Source: an uncultured Bacilli bacterium
GTDB taxonomy: Bacteria; Bacillota_I; Bacilli_A; RFN20; CAG-288
Assembly: GCA_948525355.1 (NCBI GenBank)
Contig: CAOSOP010000054.1
Location: 1-7,591 of the forward strand
Reading direction: 5' to 3'
Length of the DNA: 7,591 nt
How positions within the stretch are numbered: the first letter of the stretch is position 1; every line of letters begins with the position of its first letter. This document shows, in pieces, positions 6,221 to 7,591 of the stretch. The position numbers and the translations under genes are program-made. The notes beneath the pieces were generated by a model that ran no database searches, had not been told where the DNA came from, and saw only the letters and a program-made list of their open reading frames with translations.

Positions 6221-7468
6221 ATGTATATAAAAAGAACTGTAGAACAGGCAATTATAGAGTGTGGTAAGTCATTCCCATGTGTTGTTGTATATGGACCAAG
6301 ACAGGTAGGTAAATCAACAACAATAAATGAAATTTTCGGCAATATATATAAGAGTATTTCTCTAGATGATATCGATGATAGGCTTTTAGCAGAACAAAAT
6401 CCAAAATTGTTTTTGGAAAATTATGGATATCCGCTTGTTATAGATGAAATTCAAAGAGTTCCAAAATTATTGGATGAAATAAAAAGAATAATTGATAGCA
6501 AAAGACAATATTGGCTTAAAGAGAATAAACCAAGAGAGTTATTATATATTTTAACTGGTTCTAATAGGTTTGAATTGCAAGAAAGTATAGCTGATTCATT
6601 AGCTGGTCGTTGTGGAATCATAGATATGGCATCTTTTACTTTTGCAGAGAAAAAGGGTTACAACTCTAAAGCATTTACACCTGATGTATTACATTTTTAT
6701 GAAGTTGAAAATAGTAATAGAAAGTATATGACACGAAAAGAAACATTCGAAGATATTTTTATGGGTGGTATGCCAGATATCTGTACTGGTGTAGCTAAAA
6801 GAGAAGTTTATTTTAAGTCTTATATAAACACATATATAGAGAAAGACATTTTAAAACTCATTAATGTATCAAGTGAATTACAATTTAGAAATTTCTTATC
6901 TATATTAGCATTTCATACTGCACAGGAACTACATTATGACAAAATAGCGAACAGTGTGGGTGTTGATGTAAGGACTTGCAAAAAATGGGTATCTTTTTTA
7001 CAAATGTCTGGTATAATTTATTTACTTCAACCATATATGGCGAATGCCTCAAAGCGTATAATTAAAGTGCCAAAAATATATTTTATGGATACGGGACTAT
7101 GCGCATATCTGTGCAAATGGCAAAATGCAGAAATGCTAAGTTATTGTGCTATGAGTGATGCGTTTTTTGAAACATTTGTGGTTAGCGAAATAGTAAAAAA
7201 TCTTCAATCACATAATATCGAATCAAAAGACATTTTATTTTATTATAGAGATATAGATCAAAAAGAAGTTGATTTGTTATATGTTACAGCAGATAGCATA
7301 TATCCTATAGAAATTAAAAAAGGCATATCCCCAACTAAGCCAACTAAAAACTTTAATGTGTTGTTAAAGTATAATAAAAATGTTAATGTTGGATTAGTTA
7401 TTGACACTTGTGATAGAATAAGACCAATAAACGAAAAGGCGTATAGTATTCCTGTATATCTTTTATAA
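6221..7468 (+). CDS. AAA+ ATPase, AAA_14/DUF4143 (COG1373) family
   Basis: This 415-aa protein belongs to a widespread but functionally unsettled ATPase family. The N-terminal AAA domain has Walker A GPRQVGKST (25-33), Walker B PLVIDE (71-76), sensor-like TGSNR (112-116) and SLAGR (126-130). A winged-helix-like segment follows (about 238-270, HYDKIANSVGVDVRTCKKW). The C-terminal DUF4143 part has FMDTGL (288-293) and FFETFVVSE (315-323). It also has a PD-(D/E)xK-like signature, D351 then E364-I-K366, with acidic residues intact. That fold is known for the family; whether it cuts DNA is not established. No signal peptide or membrane segment is seen. By hand count ATA supplies 23 of 42 isoleucines, against 6 of 28 in rsmI, suggesting a different origin. 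No partner gene is visible beside it. Confidence 0.92.
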   Translation: MYIKRTVEQAIIECGKSFPCVVVYGPRQVGKSTTINEIFGNIYKSISLDDIDDRLLAEQNPKLFLENYGYPLVIDEIQRVPKLLDEIKRIIDSKRQYWLKENKPRELLYILTGSNRFELQESIADSLAGRCGIIDMASFTFAEKKGYNSKAFTPDVLHFYEVENSNRKYMTRKETFEDIFMGGMPDICTGVAKREVYFKSYINTYIEKDILKLINVSSELQFRNFLSILAFHTAQELHYDKIANSVGVDVRTCKKWVSFLQMSGIIYLLQPYMANASKRIIKVPKIYFMDTGLCAYLCKWQNAEMLSYCAMSDAFFETFVVSEIVKNLQSHNIESKDILFYYRDIDQKEVDLLYVTADSIYPIEIKKGISPTKPTKNFNVLLKYNKNVNVGLVIDTCDRIRPINEKAYSIPVYLL

Positions 7469-7572
7469 TCCGATATTAATTGCTATAAGTGATTGAAATG
7501 TAAATTTATCTTTTGTATTTGAAAAAAGCGATAAATGTAAAAAACATTTATAAAAAATGTTGAATATTTTCG
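7469..7572. other. AT-rich 3' flank with weak overlapping hairpins, no gene
   Basis: No coding region is supported. ATAAATGT (7531-7538) pairs with ACATTTAT (7544-7551) around an A5 loop, and ACATTT (7544-7549) can instead pair with AAATGT (7555-7560). A third arm, ATTTAT with CTTTT (7504-7514), can pair with AAAAG and ATAAAT (7524-7536, two-base bulge). There is no T tract after these on the plus strand, so they do not make a canonical terminator for the ATPase gene. On the minus strand a T6 run follows the 7531-7551 hairpin, giving at most a weak terminator in that direction. Confidence 0.4.
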
Positions 7573-7591
7573 TGTTTGCTTCGCCTTTTTG
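7573..7591. repeat. Inverted 19-nt copy of the left-end repeat
   Basis: The reverse complement of these bases matches positions 42-60 at 18 of 19, with the single mismatch opposite position 56. Similarity stops immediately on the inner side of both copies. The right copy runs off the window, so the element is presumably longer and continues outside. Both copies present the same end toward the middle of the window. Confidence 0.65.

Noticed and set aside
6114..7488. 8-bp direct repeat TGCTATAA (6114-6121 and 7481-7488) flanking the ATPase gene, as a target-site duplication
   Set aside because: An 8-bp AT-rich match over 1.4 kb is expected by chance. There are no adjoining terminal inverted repeats and no transposase.
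7469..7591. Minus-strand frame open from the right end to the ATPase stop
   Set aside because: Composition is low-complexity AT-rich and no start or domain is visible. An open run of about 41 codons is not enough to claim a gene.

Overview
This 7.6 kb AT-rich window comes from a low-GC Gram-positive bacterium, probably an uncultured Bacilli or Mollicutes-related lineage such as the Acholeplasma, RF39 or Erysipelotrichales type. The placement rests on three things. The gene order is a stripped-down Bacillus dnaX-to-rsmI region. Several genes have strong GGAGG-type ribosome binding sites. TGA is used as a stop codon (end of holB) while tryptophan is always TGG, which argues against the Mycoplasma/Spiroplasma genetic code.

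Layout. Positions 1-60 are a GC-rich fragment (33 of 60 bases G or C) unlike the rest. Positions 61-295 are an AT-rich leader with the likely dnaX promoter. Positions 296-6055 hold seven tightly packed plus-strand genes: dnaX, ebfC (ybaB), recR, tmk, holB, ricT (yaaT) and rsmI. Gaps are 6-10 nt or the genes overlap by 4-11 nt, so they almost certainly form one translationally coupled operon. Positions 6056-6220 are a spacer with a promoter and a strong ribosome binding site. Positions 6221-7468 encode a stand-alone AAA+ ATPase of the AAA_14/DUF4143 (COG1373) type. Positions 7469-7572 are AT-rich non-coding DNA. The last 19 bases are an inverted, 18/19 copy of positions 42-60.

How the genes fit together. 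DnaX (tau) and HolB (delta') are two clamp-loader subunits of DNA polymerase III. Tmk supplies dTDP for dTTP synthesis. RecR acts in RecFOR recombinational repair, and EbfC is a nucleoid-associated DNA-binding protein. RicT modulates RNase Y in Bacillus, and RsmI methylates 16S rRNA. This is conserved housekeeping. The ATPase gene differs in isoleucine codon choice and has its own promoter, so it looks like a later, accessory arrival.

I see no clear new multi-gene system here. The points most worth a second look are the matching inverted ends, the apparently leaderless start of dnaX, the near absence of tryptophan in the seven operon proteins, and the DUF4143 ATPase with an intact nuclease-like motif. 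I found no tRNA, rRNA, CRISPR array, insertion sequence or canonical GC-rich terminator.
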